A DNA stretch of 64,000 nt from NCBI GenBank assembly GCA_013397075.1, contig VWZS01002574.1, forward strand, positions 186,001 through 250,000, given 5' to 3'. Positions 24,301-37,020 of this stretch are shown here, piece by piece. How positions within the stretch are numbered: the stretch's first letter is position 1; each line of letters starts with the position of its first letter. The DNA is from Rhabdornis inornatus. Taxonomy: Eukaryota > Chordata > Aves > Passeriformes > Rhabdornithidae. The position numbers were made by a program, and so were the translations under genes. The notes under the pieces are model-generated. The model saw nothing but the letters and a program-made list of their open reading frames with translations. It did no database searches and was not told the origin of the DNA.

Positions 24301-24475
24301 ACAATCACAGAGAGGGTAAGATTGGAGGGAACCACACTGGGTCCTCTGGTGCCACCTCCCTATCCGGGGCTATCCCAGAGCACAGGATTGTGTCCAGACA
24401 GTTCAGGACCTTCTGCAGTGAGGGACATTCCACGCCCTGGCTGGGCTGTCTGCTCTGGAGCATGGGTACCCATCC
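24301..24475 (-). mobile_element. CR1 LINE 3'-end fragment
   Basis: On the plus strand the order of blocks follows the reverse complement of the avian CR1 3' end. An AATCACAGA-like terminus at 24303 comes first, then GATTGGAGGGAACC, the GTCCTCTGGTGCCACCTCCC block, and ATTGTGTCCAGACAG (about 24388-24402). A block resembling the CCTCTCTGGGCAGCCTGT region follows near 24440. The element's sense strand is therefore minus and its 3' terminus is near 24301. It is a 5'-truncated, diverged copy without any reverse-transcriptase reading frame, as is usual for CR1. Comparison is from memory of the family, not a database search. Confidence 0.82.
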
Positions 24476-24766
24476 TTTTTGGAATGTATTCCTCTTCACT
24501 GAGGCATTTTGCTTTTATTTCTTAGTTTGTAGAGGTACATGCAGTTTTAAATATCTTGGGTTGATCCAGCATTAAAGAGACAGTGTTTAGATGGATTTTT
24601 TCTTCCTTGTATTTCTCTACAGACATACGCAAGTATATATTTTAAACTTTAGAGACAAGTTCCTTTCTTGTTAAGACAAATCCCTTTTATCTACTGAAAC
24701 AGTCTGTAATTGCAAGAAACTGCTTGTATTTGACATTTTTGTAAGAGGAAGCATTATACCAAAAAT
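24476..24766. other. Non-coding DNA
   Basis: Nothing recognised. The first bases after the CR1 fragment could still be element-derived. Confidence 0.6.
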
Positions 24767-24823
24767 AAAATAACACATTGTGATGGTAACACATTGCATG
24801 ATAAATAACACATTGTGGTGGTG
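24767..24823 (+). repeat. Imperfect tandem repeat around TAACACATTG
   Basis: TAACACATTG occurs three times, starting at 24771, 24787 and 24806 (spacing 16 and 19 bases), with related flanks. A minus-strand frame here shows the matching repeated peptide pattern, which is a by-product of the DNA repeat. Confidence 0.85.
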
Positions 24824-25336
24824 TAACATCAACACGAGCATTCCCCCACGCACCCTGCTCTGCAAGTCCAGAAAAGTCCCAAAAGCTCTCTTCTTTTGAT
24901 GGATGGTGAGACTTGGAAAGCCAAGGTACTCCAAGATGTCCTGGTAAATCAGAATTATCTATTTGTTATCTTTTGTGTGTGTTAATTTCCTTTTTTTAAA
25001 CCAATTACTTTATAAAGGGTATTTGAAGCAATTCAATGAGAAATGCCTTTCATCAGAGAGATCTGGATCCCTTTTATCATTGACTTCTGTGATGAAATTT
25101 TCCATGATTTGAATTGATCTGAATCACAATAAGATAGCATTAAGTCGGTGCTTTTTATGTTCAATGGGCTATATAAAGGTCTGGCTCAATATTTTTTTCA
25201 TATTCACAGTGTTACAAAGTCTTGGCATACAAGAGAAACTTCTGGAGTTGGTACAAGTTACATTCTGAAAAACATTTCACAGCCATCATTGGGTTTCTGT
25301 AAATATTTTTAGTCTTGACAAATTATTTAAAACATT
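24824..25336. other. Non-coding DNA, nothing recognised
   Basis: AT-rich sequence without frames, repeats or RNA genes that I can name. Confidence 0.65.
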
Positions 25337-25380
25337 AAAAAAAAAAAACCAAAAAACAAAAAACAACAAAAAAAAAACAA
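25337..25380. repeat. A/C-rich low-complexity tract
   Basis: Twelve A (25337-25348) followed by CC and further A runs broken by single C. It is the only clear tract in the window with the A/C orientation. It could be the tail of a plus-strand retroposed sequence, but nothing immediately upstream is recognised as one. Confidence 0.85.
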
Positions 25381-27779
25381 CACTGAAAAATTTCTGTTCT
25401 TTAGATGGTCCTCTCTGGCCTTCAGCTGGAATGGGCGAGTGGAAAAATAATCCTATTTTTTCATGCATCCAGGATTTCATTGTGTAGTCCTTGGGAATGC
25501 TGCAGTTGAAAGAGTTTTCCTTCTGTTTTGCCAGCTAAGCTGGGCACTGCCATTACTATGATTTAAAAGAAGTTTCTGTTTCTGATGTTAAAGAGCCTTC
25601 AAGAACTCTTCAGGCAGAGTCTAATGCACACAGATGAAGTCAAGACAAAGTGACACAGACAGCTTGTTCCTGAGGAAAGTTAAATATTTTTTCTGGCTAA
25701 TTTATGTGACACCTAAAGGAAAAATGCAGAATGAAACATTCTGTAATACTGGGTCTGCCTACAACCACTGCTAATAGAAAGGGACAGTGACTTGTACACT
25801 GTCTGATGCAATTTGTAATTTTATTCTGCACTATTCAGATACAAATATGGTTTCTCATTTGTATTTTGTTTTTCTTGTGCAGTGAAACAGTACTGACAAT
25901 TGAGTGGCATCTTTGAATCCTCTTTTTTTTTTATGGCAAGTATCAGTAGCAAAGCATGTGTTGAAAGACTTGATGTCAATTCATACTTTAGACACAAATT
26001 CTGAAGTGTTTTATCAATTCTCCCAGTAAATGATGTCTGCACAGATCTCTGCTGAGCAGAACTGCTGTTACTTGTTTTCAGAGCAGACACTGTCTGTTCT
26101 TCTGCCACCGCCAAAAAGGCAAAGGGCTGACTCAAGCCAAGGGGAGTGGGAAAAGAGAGGTTAAATTAAAATAACCTTTGGAACTCTAAAAGGATGTATT
26201 TGCTGAAGACCATGTAATCACCCTGTTTCTCACCCCACGCCCACTGGACTAGAGTTAACTATATTGTCTGTTTGCAGGGTATGAGACTAATTGCAATATT
26301 CTGTGCTTCAGTACTAACCAGTCAATACATTTCCCCATCTGCAGGGGCTGTATCTCTTGGGGGGAACATCTTTTAGAAATAATTTAGTTGCAGCTTGTAG
26401 AGCCACTGCAAAGCCACCCTGAAGGTTTGGCTGCTGCCTGGCACAATGGGAATGCAGCTGACTGACAGGAGACCTCCGTGTGGCTTCAACCTCCTAGAGC
26501 AGCTGTAAATTCAGCAGCAAGAGGAGGTTTAAACAATTTGAGCAGACCCCGTGCTGCTGGGGGAAACAACTGCTTTATCCTGGTGCTTCTATTCCTCCCC
26601 TTCTGGAGAGGCTCCAGCAGGAATGTGGGGAAAAGCCACACACCTTCCCTGACATCACACCTACGCTGGGGGGTTTAATGCTCCTATTTTGTGTCTAAAA
26701 TGCTGCCTGCATTCATCGAAATCTAAAAATCAGAACTTGCTTGTTAACTAATTGCCCTAGAACATCTTTAAGGGTTTTTGAATGGGGAGAAAATACCTTT
26801 CAGCAACTGGGAAATAGCTGCATTTTGTACCTATTTTTCCTTTTACATTTAAATAGAACAAACTGTGTTACTGTGCTGTGTATCTTGGAACAGAATGCTT
26901 ATTACCAACAGGAAGCCTGTGGAAGGAGATTTTACCCTTTTTAATGTATCTTGGAAGTAGGATATTGGAATGATGTTTCATTTGTATTTCTTTAAGGCAG
27001 CACAATAAGGAATCAAAATTTTTCTTACTTGATTACTCTGTGCATTTCTAATTGTGTTTGTTGGCATCCTTTCAGTGCACTTTAGCTAAACTTGAGAGTA
27101 AAGAACTGGAACTTGCTAGTGAAAGAAAACCATGACAGAATTCTCCCTGAATGATTGCCTCAAGTGCAACCACTCAACCTGTATTTATTCATCTAAATGC
27201 AGATTTTAAGAATGTCATCCTGTTTTGAATAATGTCATGGTTTCTGACACAATGCAGGAGCTGTTGACAGTCAGGTTCTAGGAGGTCTGTGAAAACACAA
27301 TGTTGGTTCTGCCCTTTGTGGGATTAATTCCTACTGAAACATTTCAGTGCCCTTGTGGTGTTTGTGCTCACGTAGTTTCCATTGTTTTCACTCACTAACC
27401 CAACAGCTCCCCCAGCTCATGCAGGTGCCCACTCTGAACACACAAGCACTGGGGTGGAGAGAATGGGAACAAACCAGTTTTATTCTGCCTCCCAAACGAC
27501 CAGCAGGTCTCTAGCTGACCTATCCATTTTAGTTGCTGGAAATATCTTCAAGGAGGGAGCAGACCCTGAGCATCTGGATTATCAAACCTGATGGACAGGA
27601 GCATATTTGACTGTGTGCTTCTACATTTTAGTGCCCCCTTGACCGCATGCATATGGAGCACGAGGAGAATGTCACAGGCTTTCCTACAGTCTGCAATTCA
27701 TAACTGTGCAAAAATGTGCCTCATTTTCATATGCTGAGACACTTCAAGCCTTGGGACCAATTCCCTGGTGCTCCTGAGC
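25381..27779. other. Non-coding DNA, no gene seen
   Basis: Frames of 66-104 codons at 25821-26135 (minus), 26478-26678, 26741-26944 and 27382-27591 are unrecognised and isolated. No confident repeat. Confidence 0.6.
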
Positions 27780-27860
27780 TGCTTCTTGTGGCACCAGCCT
27801 GGTGCAGAGTGTCACCACTCTCTGCTTGTAAAATTTCTCCTTGTGCAAACTCCTTGCAGC
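27780..27860 (-). mobile_element. Possible very old CR1 fragment
   Basis: The order CCAGCCTGGTGCAGAG, GTCACCACTC, TGTAAAATTTCTCC resembles the inner CR1 3' region read on its antisense strand (GCAACCTGTTCCAGTG, CTCACCACCCTC, AGTAAAAAATTTCTTCC). No adjoining diagnostic blocks are clear, so this is tentative. Confidence 0.3.
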
Positions 27861-28560
27861 CCTTTCCTGGCCTGAAGGAAGGAGAACTGTGCTGGAGGCT
27901 TGTTATGGGAGTAGGATGTTTATGATGCAGCACAAAACTGCTACATGGGGTTTTCATACTTATATGAATCATCTGGCTTTTGATTATATTTGCTTGGAGT
28001 GGTTTTATTAATTATTTTTTTATTAAGCAAAACCCTCATTCGTTATTCTTTGTTTTTATACAATCAAATCTTGGGAGTCCTTCCCCTTTAAACATCACAG
28101 ATTTAAATTTCCCATTCTCTTTTACCCTGGCCATCATGGCCTTAAGTGCCATTTTTAGGGAAGCTGCCTATTACTGATGTCTTATTTTGAAAGGAAGAAA
28201 ACATTTTTGCAAGCATTTGCAGTCAAAACATTTCAAGTACTCTCTTTGCCTCTTTGCTCTCTCTTTCTTCAGCATTCCCCCACAAAAATCATGTGAGTAC
28301 AACAAACACAGGGATGTGATTTATACCTTTTAATTTTTAAATTTTTTTTCATGTTCTCTTAAATTAAATCTAAGCAGATGACAAGGGGCAAACATCTTCT
28401 CTAAAGAATTTGAATTAGGGTCATTTCCATTATTGGACCTGAAATGAAAATTTAATTCATACCACGAGACACAATCATGTTCAGATTCCTCTCTGGACTC
28501 AGCATTGAGGTTGAGTGGGAAGAAATATTTAAATGGCTTGAAAATAATTTAATTTTTAAG
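27861..28560. other. Non-coding AT-rich DNA
   Basis: Nothing recognised. T-rich around 28320-28350. Confidence 0.65.
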
Positions 28561-28617
28561 GTTTGTTGGGGTTTTTTCGTTTTTTGGTTTGTTTGGTTTT
28601 TTTTTTTTTTTTTTTTT
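28561..28617. repeat. G/T-rich tract with T21 run
   Basis: Alternating T runs and GG/GGGG ending in 21 consecutive T (28597-28617). On the minus strand this is an A21 run. A minus frame reading through it is lysine-rich only because of this. Confidence 0.88.
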
Positions 28618-29285
28618 GAGCGGTTTGCCTTCCCATCAGTTGCAACTTCAGTCTTAACCTCTCTCTACACTCAGAAGTCTGGGGTGTGCAAGGGGGGGTT
28701 GTTTGTTCTTTGTTTCCAAATCTATCCAAGGAAAGGAACAAAGGGAATTAAATTGTGCAGGTGTGTTAGAAAAACATTCAAATTAAGTGTTTCCATCTCA
28801 GACTTACAAGCTGGAAGTTGGAGGAGCTGAGCAGATGGGAGGTGTCTGGCTCAGATGATCACCTGTCATTGACTGAATTGTTAAATAATGGCTGCTAGAG
28901 AATATTTGTGAGAAAATGGTGAAAGCAATACTTGCTATACTTGTTACCTCATCAGGAAAAAGCATAAAATTGTTAGGGAAAGTCATACAGTAATTTACCT
29001 GAACTCATAAACACTGCTGCTTTTAAAAACAGTTTTTCCAGACTACGGATTCTGCCATGGATTGTTCAGTTCTATCAGGGACTTCTTTTCTCCTCTGTAC
29101 AATCAGGAACATTTTAATTATTTTTGTTGTTGCAGAAAACAATACTTTTGCCTCACAAAAGAACAAGAAAGGGAAAATGAGATTGGACCAAGCCAAGATA
29201 CATTCCCACTTGAGCTCAGAGAGTGAAAATTTTGCTGTGGAAGAGGAAGCACAGGCAGATTTTTCCTTTTTGGATGCTGCCAATA
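28618..29285. other. Non-coding DNA, no gene seen
   Basis: Opposed frames of 86 and 92 codons at 29023-29335 share the same bases and are considered chance. Confidence 0.6.
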
Positions 29286-29334
29286 GTTTTGGTGTTTGGT
29301 GGGGGTTTTTTTGTTGTAGGTTTGGTTTTGTTTA
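29286..29334. repeat. G/T-rich low-complexity tract
   Basis: GGTGTTTGGTGGGGG followed by T7 and further GGTTT units. Confidence 0.8.
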
Positions 29335-29815
29335 AAATCTTTATTTATTGAGACTAACTCCTCACTCTTGTGGCATTTCCAAGTCAGTGTAGATCCTGCA
29401 TTCCTGCCCTAGAAATAGCTTTTCCCTCTGCAGAATAAGAGCAGCCAAAGCCAGCACTGCATTCAGTGCACTGGGCTGGCTCTGAGCAAGGCAGGCACTG
29501 CTGGGCACCATCAAAATCAAGTTTTGTGTCTCAGACACGGAAGCTCACGAGGGGGGAAAGGCCCATGGTGCTCACAGGACCAGAAGTTTTTAATGCTTCA
29601 GTTCTTGGAGTCATGGAATTGCAAAGGAAATTAAACTGTAATTGATAAATCATGCGATACTTGTGACACTTCATGACAATCTTGAAGTGTGTAGTAACAA
29701 TTCATATCTCCTTTATTCCCTCTCCCTTTTTATCCCACCTGATATTCTCAGGTTTTTAAGTTTTAATTCTACTTGGCAATTTAGTCTGTTGGTTTGATGG
29801 TGTATTTATGGCATT
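29335..29815. other. Non-coding DNA
   Basis: A moderately GC-rich patch at about 29390-29580 without recognisable repeat identity. Confidence 0.6.
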
Positions 29816-29860
29816 TGGGGTTTTTTTTGTTTTGTTGATTTGGGTTGGTTTTGGGTTTTT
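29816..29860. repeat. G/T-rich low-complexity tract
   Basis: GGGG, T8, then GTTTTG, GGGTTGG and GGG units. Confidence 0.8.
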
Positions 29861-30139
29861 AAGCTATATTTGTATCTTTTACACAAGGCTGAAAAAGGGA
29901 AGAAACTAGAAAATTATTTTATAAGGGAAGTTTTTAAACACTCTTTTTTACCTTCAAAGGCAATCATATTTGGCTCCTATCAAGTTTTGGAGGTAGATTC
30001 ACTCGTCCCTAAAGAGATATAAAGAGGAGGATGGTGGAGTTATAGCAAAAATTCAGTTGAAAATGGTCTTACTAATGCTGCTCTGAAGTGTAACTATTCA
30101 ATTAAAAGGAAAAATAATGATGCTTTTATTAAACAAAAG
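29861..30139. other. Non-coding DNA
   Basis: No gene or repeat recognised. Confidence 0.6.
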
Positions 30140-30370
30140 AACACCAGCAGAGAATATTACTAAAGCCCAAGGACAAGTCTAACTCTTCTACCGACAATAA
30201 TGCAGATTTTTTGCATATATTATGGATTATATTCTCTTTCCAATGCACATGCATTAGCATTAATGGGCAGAAAGAAGATAGATCCATTTGCACTTCTGCC
30301 CAGTATTAGCAGCAAAATTCATTACATTCACACACTCTGACTCTTTTGATTCCTTTTGAAATAAATCCAA
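30140..30370. promoter_or_regulatory. Possible conserved non-coding element
   Basis: Repeat-free, homopolymer-poor sequence with a dense run ATGCACATGCATTAGCATTA near 30245-30264. It combines octamer-like and homeodomain TAAT cores. The call rests on composition and motif density only and needs alignment to another bird or reptile. Confidence 0.22.
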
Positions 30371-31343
30371 ATATTCATCACTCAAGGACTTTAGGGAATA
30401 AATTATTTTCCATTTCTAGACTGTCCACAAAAAGATCAAAATTATTTCATTGGGTATTATAATTTACTCCACAAACTTTGCAGTTTATTTTCCTCTTATT
30501 CTGTGGGTTGTGGAAAGGGTTTGCTGCAAAGTCAGTGCTGCAGATGCTGCTTGGTAAGCATTGATTTTGTAACATTGTTTTTTCTCTCTATTTAATTATC
30601 CAGTGCAAGGATAAGAGGAATGATTTTTACCACGTGATGCAGTTCTCAGTGAGGCACCTGATAATAACTTTTTGAGGGGGAATTCCTTCTGTCCTTTGCA
30701 GCCAGAACAACGGGAGTTCAGTGTCCAAAATCTCTTTATGGTATTGCTTGTGAATCTCTGCAATTTTCTGTGACCTTCGGGGCTAATGGTGAAGAAAAAT
30801 TTTTGCTGCCTCTTCCCTCTGAAAAACATGGTTTAGGTTTTGTTATTTCTTAGTAAAAGAAACCAGAGAAGCATTTCTTTCCCCCAATCCAGGCAGGTGC
30901 AATCACAGGGATTTCCATGTGTGGAGCTGTGGGTTTTCTCAAGATGCTTTTATCATCTCCTCTACAGTTTTCCATAGGAATGTGGGAATCAGGAGGAATT
31001 GGCACATTACAGATGCACTTTAAATCTTTCCAGGTTTGAAGTCAGTGGGTGTCTTTCTACAGTTTGGGATCCATCTGTTACTATTTCAAATAAAGTCTGG
31101 GGGAGAGAACTTATTGGTATGGGTTTGGTTTGCAAGGAAAGGCTTTGAGGTTGGAACACTTGAGTTGCAGAAATGAAAGTACTTGCAACAAAAGGAATTA
31201 CAATGCAAGTTTAGCTTTTGGGCTACTTAATGTTAAAAATGCTCAAAAGTATTTGGAGATAATATTGCAGATGTTCTTAAAATGAGAGACTGGACTAGGT
31301 TGGAAGGGCAAATATAAAAGGACAGTGGGAATGTAGAAGGTAG
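30371..31343. other. Non-coding DNA, no gene seen
   Basis: A 77-codon minus frame at 30596-30829 is rich in basic residues but matches nothing I know. Nothing else stands out. Confidence 0.6.
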
Positions 31344-31369
31344 TGTTTTGGGGTTTTGGTGTTTTTTTG
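31344..31369. repeat. G/T-rich low-complexity tract
   Basis: GTTTTGGGGTTTTGGTG followed by T7. Confidence 0.75.
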
Positions 31370-33151
31370 CATAATTGACAGGTTTCACCACTGGCAGAAC
31401 CAGGCAGAATTCCCTAACTGGAGATGATGTATGTATATGTACATGTACAGCCTAAAAAAAGGCATTTCCAAAAGCAGCTAGTGAAAAAAATGTGAATATT
31501 CTGTAAAATTTAATTGCTTTATCAAGGTTTCAATTTCTTTCTTAGCAAAAATGTGTAATTTTAAAGTGATATAGGCCTCAGGCAATGAATACTTACTGTC
31601 AACAAATTATGCAGGATTCATATATCATATTTTTTGAAGTTTTTTCTATTCAATACAGATCTTTTTGTTCCTATGGCAACCTTGATGCGATCTGAAGTAT
31701 ACACAGTATTAGATACAAAGGGCTGAATTCAGGCCTGGTATCTCTCCTGGAATGAAAGCACTTTCTTATGCAATGACATTATTCCAAAGCAAAGGGATCA
31801 ACCAGTGAAATAAAGTCAACCCACTCAATCTTTGGCACATTTTTCACAGCAACACTCGCATTGGAGCAGGAAAGAAGGACCATGCACCAAGGCTGACCTT
31901 TCTTTGTTCCTCAGATGAAGAGCCAGTATTGTCCTGGTCACGTGGAGTGATGAGTGTCCTGAAATCAGAGAAATGGTTCTGTGTTCTCACAGCTCTCCAG
32001 ACCTGTTGCACATCACTGTGTGTAGGCTGTGTTCTTTCATGGCTCATCAAACATGTAAAACTACTGAATGCCTTGCCTTGAACTGGGGCAAGTCCAGGAC
32101 TAGATTATAGGATTGCCTGCTCTGCCCCTTTCCATATATCACAAGTTTGTAATTAGTGGATATATTACTGCCATTACCACATCTAAATACCAAAGGCAAT
32201 GTTTTCTCTTGCAGAGTATGAATAAGAGCAAGGCTTAGCACTAAGCTTGTGCCTCCCTCTAATACAGATACTAAATGATTCATGTTCCAAATTTGCTGTT
32301 AGGAGAGGGAACATCATAACCTCCTTAAGTTCTTGTTAACTGGTTTTACGTTCTTTAAAATGTATTTTGTTAAGCAAGCAAAACATAAAAACTTCACATA
32401 CTGCGTGATTGATGACCTTTCTCACAGAGTCTGTGAACAGGAACAACTGAAGAATATTGGAGCAATTAAGAAGTTTCTGCACAGGCTGCACACTTATCAA
32501 AATGCCTCAGACAGGCATTCAGCTGGATCATTGCCCCTCATGCCTTACCTACTGTCAAATCAGCTCTAACAGCACCCACGAAGATTATTTTAGGCACATC
32601 AGCAAAATGCCACCGTGAACTTTGAGCAGCAATTATAGGCATAAAATATATTGGCCTTGCAGTGATTTAAGATGAGCTCCTCAATAGCATCTGTCCAGAC
32701 ACTAATTTCTTAGTATGTACTACTTTTCCTCACCTCACAGGTATTAGCTGTTAAGGAAGGATTCACATTTTCCCAGACTTTTAAAATGGAAAAGCTGAAG
32801 TAATCATAGAGGCAAGAGAGGACCTGTGTGGAATGTCTCCCTTTGAAATGCCAGGTACTAATGCAGGAAGCTCAATGGAATGGAAAGAAATTTAGGCCAG
32901 ATGGCAGGGAATGTCTATTGGATAATAATGTCTGCTGCTGTAGAATTTGTGTTTTAAACATCTTTCTTTAGGACTACAACAAAGGAAGAGAATTTCAATT
33001 GGTGTTGATTTAGGCTCTTCTGCTGTTGATGGCCTTGTCTTCTAAAGTCCCTTTCTTGTGTTTGCTGTAGTTTCTTGATGCAGTGAGGTTTTTATCCTGA
33101 TTATAGAGCTATTAAAAAAAATTGGCTTTAATACTTCTAAGCTTTAAAATA
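31370..33151. other. Non-coding DNA, some conserved-looking sequence
   Basis: A 12-bp palindrome TGTACATGTACA lies at about 31439-31450. A 78-codon plus frame (32333-32569) and the sequence after it to about 32700 are free of homopolymers and could be a conserved element. The frame has no recognised homologue. Confidence 0.5.
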
Positions 33152-33278
33152 AAATCCTAGAATATCTGACTGGCATGAACCTCTGCAGCTCACCTGGTTG
33201 AGACCCCACTTGGAGCAGGGCCAGCCTAGGTCAGGTTCTCAGGGCCTTGCCCATCAAGTTTTGAATATCTGCTGGGAT
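33152..33278 (-). mobile_element. CR1 LINE 3'-end fragment
   Basis: On the plus strand AATCCTAGAATATCTGA (from 33153) matches the antisense CR1 terminus. It is followed by CAGCTCACCTGGTTGAGACC, GAGCAGGGCCAGCCTAGG, TCAGGGCCTTGCCC and CAAGTTTTGAATATCT (about 33255-33270). These blocks occur in the same order and spacing as in the family. The element's sense strand is minus with its 3' terminus at the left. Diverged and heavily 5'-truncated; no coding remains. Confidence 0.85.
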
Positions 33279-33544
33279 TAATATTCTTTCAACTGAAATC
33301 TCAGCATGCCAATGCCAAAACAGACCTCTAGCTTGAACAGATGATGGTCTCCAGTCATGGACAACCACTTGGCTTCAGATGATGCCTAAAGTCTTTTAAA
33401 GTTTAGATTTCTGTGTATCAGATGCTTGAGTTTTGTCCCTGATCTCATGGTAACTCCTCACACTTCATGGGGGTGCATGATTTCAGCCCTGGAACAGAAG
33501 GACTAAGTCTGAAATAAACGTGAAACTTTTTTCTCCCCTTCTTA
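33279..33544. other. Non-coding DNA
   Basis: Nothing recognised beyond the end of the CR1 fragment. Confidence 0.6.
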
Positions 33545-33581
33545 GTTTGTTTGTTTTCTGGGGTTTTTGTGTTTATTTTTC
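33545..33581. repeat. G/T-rich low-complexity tract
   Basis: TTTGTTTGTTTTCTGGGG followed by T-rich sequence. Weaker than the other tracts. Confidence 0.6.
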
Positions 33582-36500
33582 CTGCTGGCACAAAAGATTT
33601 TTAGTGAACTGGCGAGCTAAGACACCTTCCAGCTTTTCATAAATTCCTTTGTGCTGCCGTACTCTATAAATTGAGATTTGAAGAAAAAATTTTTCTAGGG
33701 TACAGAGTGTTTCAGCCTAAAAAGAAGTCAGTGGTATGTATTAAGTATAAAACAGTTTCCAAAAAGTTGGATGCCATGAAGTGAATGCCAATAATGTATT
33801 TTTATATTTGTCTGGGCTTTCTTTTCCTTCTTTTTGTCCATTTATAACACTCTTACTTTCTTTTGATATAATTTCATGGTTTCTCCTAAAACTGCACAAA
33901 TTGATTCATTATGTTTGAGTGGTTTTTAAAACAGGTGAAATGACCAATCTGCTTTTCATAAAGAAAAACAGCACTTTCAGTTTCCTTGTGGCCTTTAAAT
34001 CCTTTTCCCCACAGCTGAAGTCTCATTGCAGTTTATGAAGGAATATTCTCTGACAGTAGATGAAAGCCTGAAGTGGCAGAAAGGAAAATAAACTTTCAGC
34101 TATGGAAAGCAAAGTCCAGGAAGACCTTGGCTGTGAAATTAGAGCAGATTGAGGATCATGGCTCTTGTTTCTCCAACCACACAGGAAACCCAGAAGAAGG
34201 AAGAGGGACAGTTTTGGAGAGAGAACAGTAAATGCAGTTGGAGTGGGTGCTCCCTGAAGTCAGGGAATGAGCAGTGCCAGGGTGCCAGTGCTGCTGCCAT
34301 GGTGCACGTGGCAACTGTGCACATTTCTGGGCAATCCCTGCATTCTCCCTATTCCAAATTTTGCCTTTCCATGATCCACCTGTTCTTTTTAAACAGAGCC
34401 AAACCCACAGCTTTGATTCCTCAGTAGCTCTGTCTGGGCTGAAGGTGAAACATCTTTATCTGCTAAATGAGGGAGCTTGCTTTCCACCAGAGACAGGCTG
34501 CTTCTTTGCTGAATGCATACAATATAAATCAAAGTATGTGCCATTATTAATAAATAAGGTATTGGGCAGGCTTTGTCTGGAAGTCTGGTTGAAAACACTG
34601 ATTACGATCCAATAACTTTTGAAAAATGCATCGTTGCCTTTGGGATATTGAAGCATGGAATAATTAAACTGCAAGTTTGCAAAAGCAGAGTTGTAACCAC
34701 AGAGGGGGACTATTTCCAGCAACTGATTCACTTGTAGGGTGAAATATATTTTTTTCCTGATTTACTGATAAATATCCCATTTACACATTTCAGAATGCAA
34801 AAGGAATTATTGAATATTTTCAGTAGATAAGTTTCAAAACTCTTCTGGTTATTGAAAATCAATGATGGTTCAACCTGCGTTTGGGGTTTGTGGTGCTGGT
34901 ATTTAGGATTTGAGGACTGTTATGGGCCAAATAAAAAATGAACTGACTGGTATTGAAAGGAATTTTTTTGCAGCAATGCCAAATTCAGATGCAACATCTA
35001 TTGTTTTATTGAAATTAAACAACTCTCAGTTCTCTTGAACTTTAATCATTGCACAGGGAAGTGTAATTCTGCTATAGCTGATTACAAACAGAAAAGTTAT
35101 TTTTTCTGGCTTCTTAATCTGGCTATTACTGGGAAAGACTGGAACAAATGTGCTTTTCTGTCTATGAAACCTTCAGGTCCTGCTTGGATCCTCTGTCACC
35201 AGAGAAAAGGAAAACCTGATCCTCTGTCTTTTGTAGGATCAATCAGGTGCAGCCATGGAAGTTACAGGGGAGGGAGACTGATGTTTTATCCAAATTCTTT
35301 TCCAATTCCATATTTCAATCACATCTGTGTACTTCTCTTTATTCACAAAACATTTACTGGGGACTGCATTGGCTGAGGATAAGGATTTCCAACAGTGTCA
35401 CCAGAACAATCTGCAAAATGTAGAGGGAGAAGCAGTGCCCAGTCCCTCTGTGCTATGATCAATAGTCCCAGGGCATCTTAATCCATCACAGCTTTATGGG
35501 AGTGTGTGTTACTGTGCCTGGGAAACAGATAATGCTGCTGTAGGACAAGGGAGGGTTTAACACTCAGCAGTAGTGATAAGAGGAAAAACAGTATAAAAGT
35601 GCAGAATAAAACAGTTTTCTGTCACTGTGTTAAGCTGGAAGTACATTCTAGTCTTGAAGTTTAGCAGAAATCTTTAATTAAGGGATGTCATTGGCACTGG
35701 AATCCTTGGGTTTGATAGCCTGGAGAGTGACTTTTACAACATGTTGCACCCTTTGGTTTGCAGATTCTCAAACTGAAAACCTTTCAGCAACATGTACTTG
35801 TTCTTCAGATCTCATCTCAGAAGGATGAATGTTGCAATTAACAATTCAGAACTCTTTATATTTTAGTAGCCATGCATAAAAATTAACTCAAGCAAATGTG
35901 ATTTAGAATAATAATAACATGTTTTCCAAATGTTTCCTACATTAATCATGGTGAAGATGGTTACTATAGCACTACTGCTGGATTTTATTGAAAATAAAGT
36001 AATTTAGGGTGGTACATGTTCTCTTGAGAGCATTTCTGTGTGTTTAAAAGAAGTGAAGGATGTGAGCATGAGACAGCAAGAGAACCTTCTGTTTTTTGTT
36101 GGGTGAATTCAGTGCTTAGTAACATTTTGATACAAAAGCAATAGAGCAGTGTTTATTTTCAGGAAAAGGTTCTGAACTTTGCTATTTGTCAATGGATATT
36201 TCTAAAATTTCCGTACATATGAGAGGCAAAAAGAATAAAGTATGTGTACCAAGTTTTCTGCTAAAATAAATATTGGACCCAAGATAAATAGTTCACCCAG
36301 GTTATTAACTGTGTGGTAAATAAACCCATTGAAGTTTGCTTGCTTGCTGTTTACCCAAGGTATTTTGCTGACATGAGGCTGAATGTGCCACCCAGACTTC
36401 TAATTAAATGTCACTGAGGAGCCCATAAAAAGGTTTGACTCCATAAACACACACACAGGAGTCATAGGCCAGAATTTTTGCTAAACCTGGTTGTAACCTG

Positions 36501-37020
36501 TTTACAAATTGTTTACGAATTTCCCAAACTGAGTTCCAGAACAGTTTATGTACACGAGTGTTTAAGGGTGTGTAAAGGCTTAAGCAGAGAAACTCTCCCT
36601 ATTAAATGGGTACTTCTGGGTAATAAAACCTCACTGAGTTACTGGAGTGAGGGCAATATTCATGATGTGGGTTTGATGTCCTAGATTCTCATAGTCCAGA
36701 GGGAATCTAATTCAGTGCATCTTGGTTTTTTTCACTTTTCTGGTGGTTTGTTTGTCTGCTTCCCCAGTCTCTGGGAATGTGCCTTCACCCTGTTTTCCTG
36801 CTGGATGTGAATTTGATGCACCTGCTGGGACCCAAGCAGTTTTCCTGCTTGGGACCATCGTGTAGTTGGACCTGACATTTGTGTTGAAGTTGTTACTGCA
36901 TGTCTACCATCAACATTTTCTCATAGTCAAACAGCAAATAGGTTACCATCAGTGAATTAGACTTGCCAGTGTATGGTCACGGGAAGTTTTACGTGAAAAA
37001 AATTCCAAGATTGTTGATCT
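33582..37020. other. Non-coding DNA, no gene seen
   Basis: Frames at 34139-34731 overlap in four phases on both strands (61-113 codons), and a 113-codon plus frame lies at 35035-35376. None is recognised. A short (AC)5 tract lies at 36447-36457. No confident interspersed repeat. Confidence 0.6.

Noticed and set aside
26290..26375. Possible MIR-like sequence (CTGTGCTTCAG and TTTCCCCATCTG)
   Set aside because: The two blocks are separated by an unmatched insertion and no upstream SINE blocks are present.
31283..31330. CR1-like phrase GGTTGGAAGGG
   Set aside because: Only the short phrase fits; the blocks that should follow in CR1 are absent.
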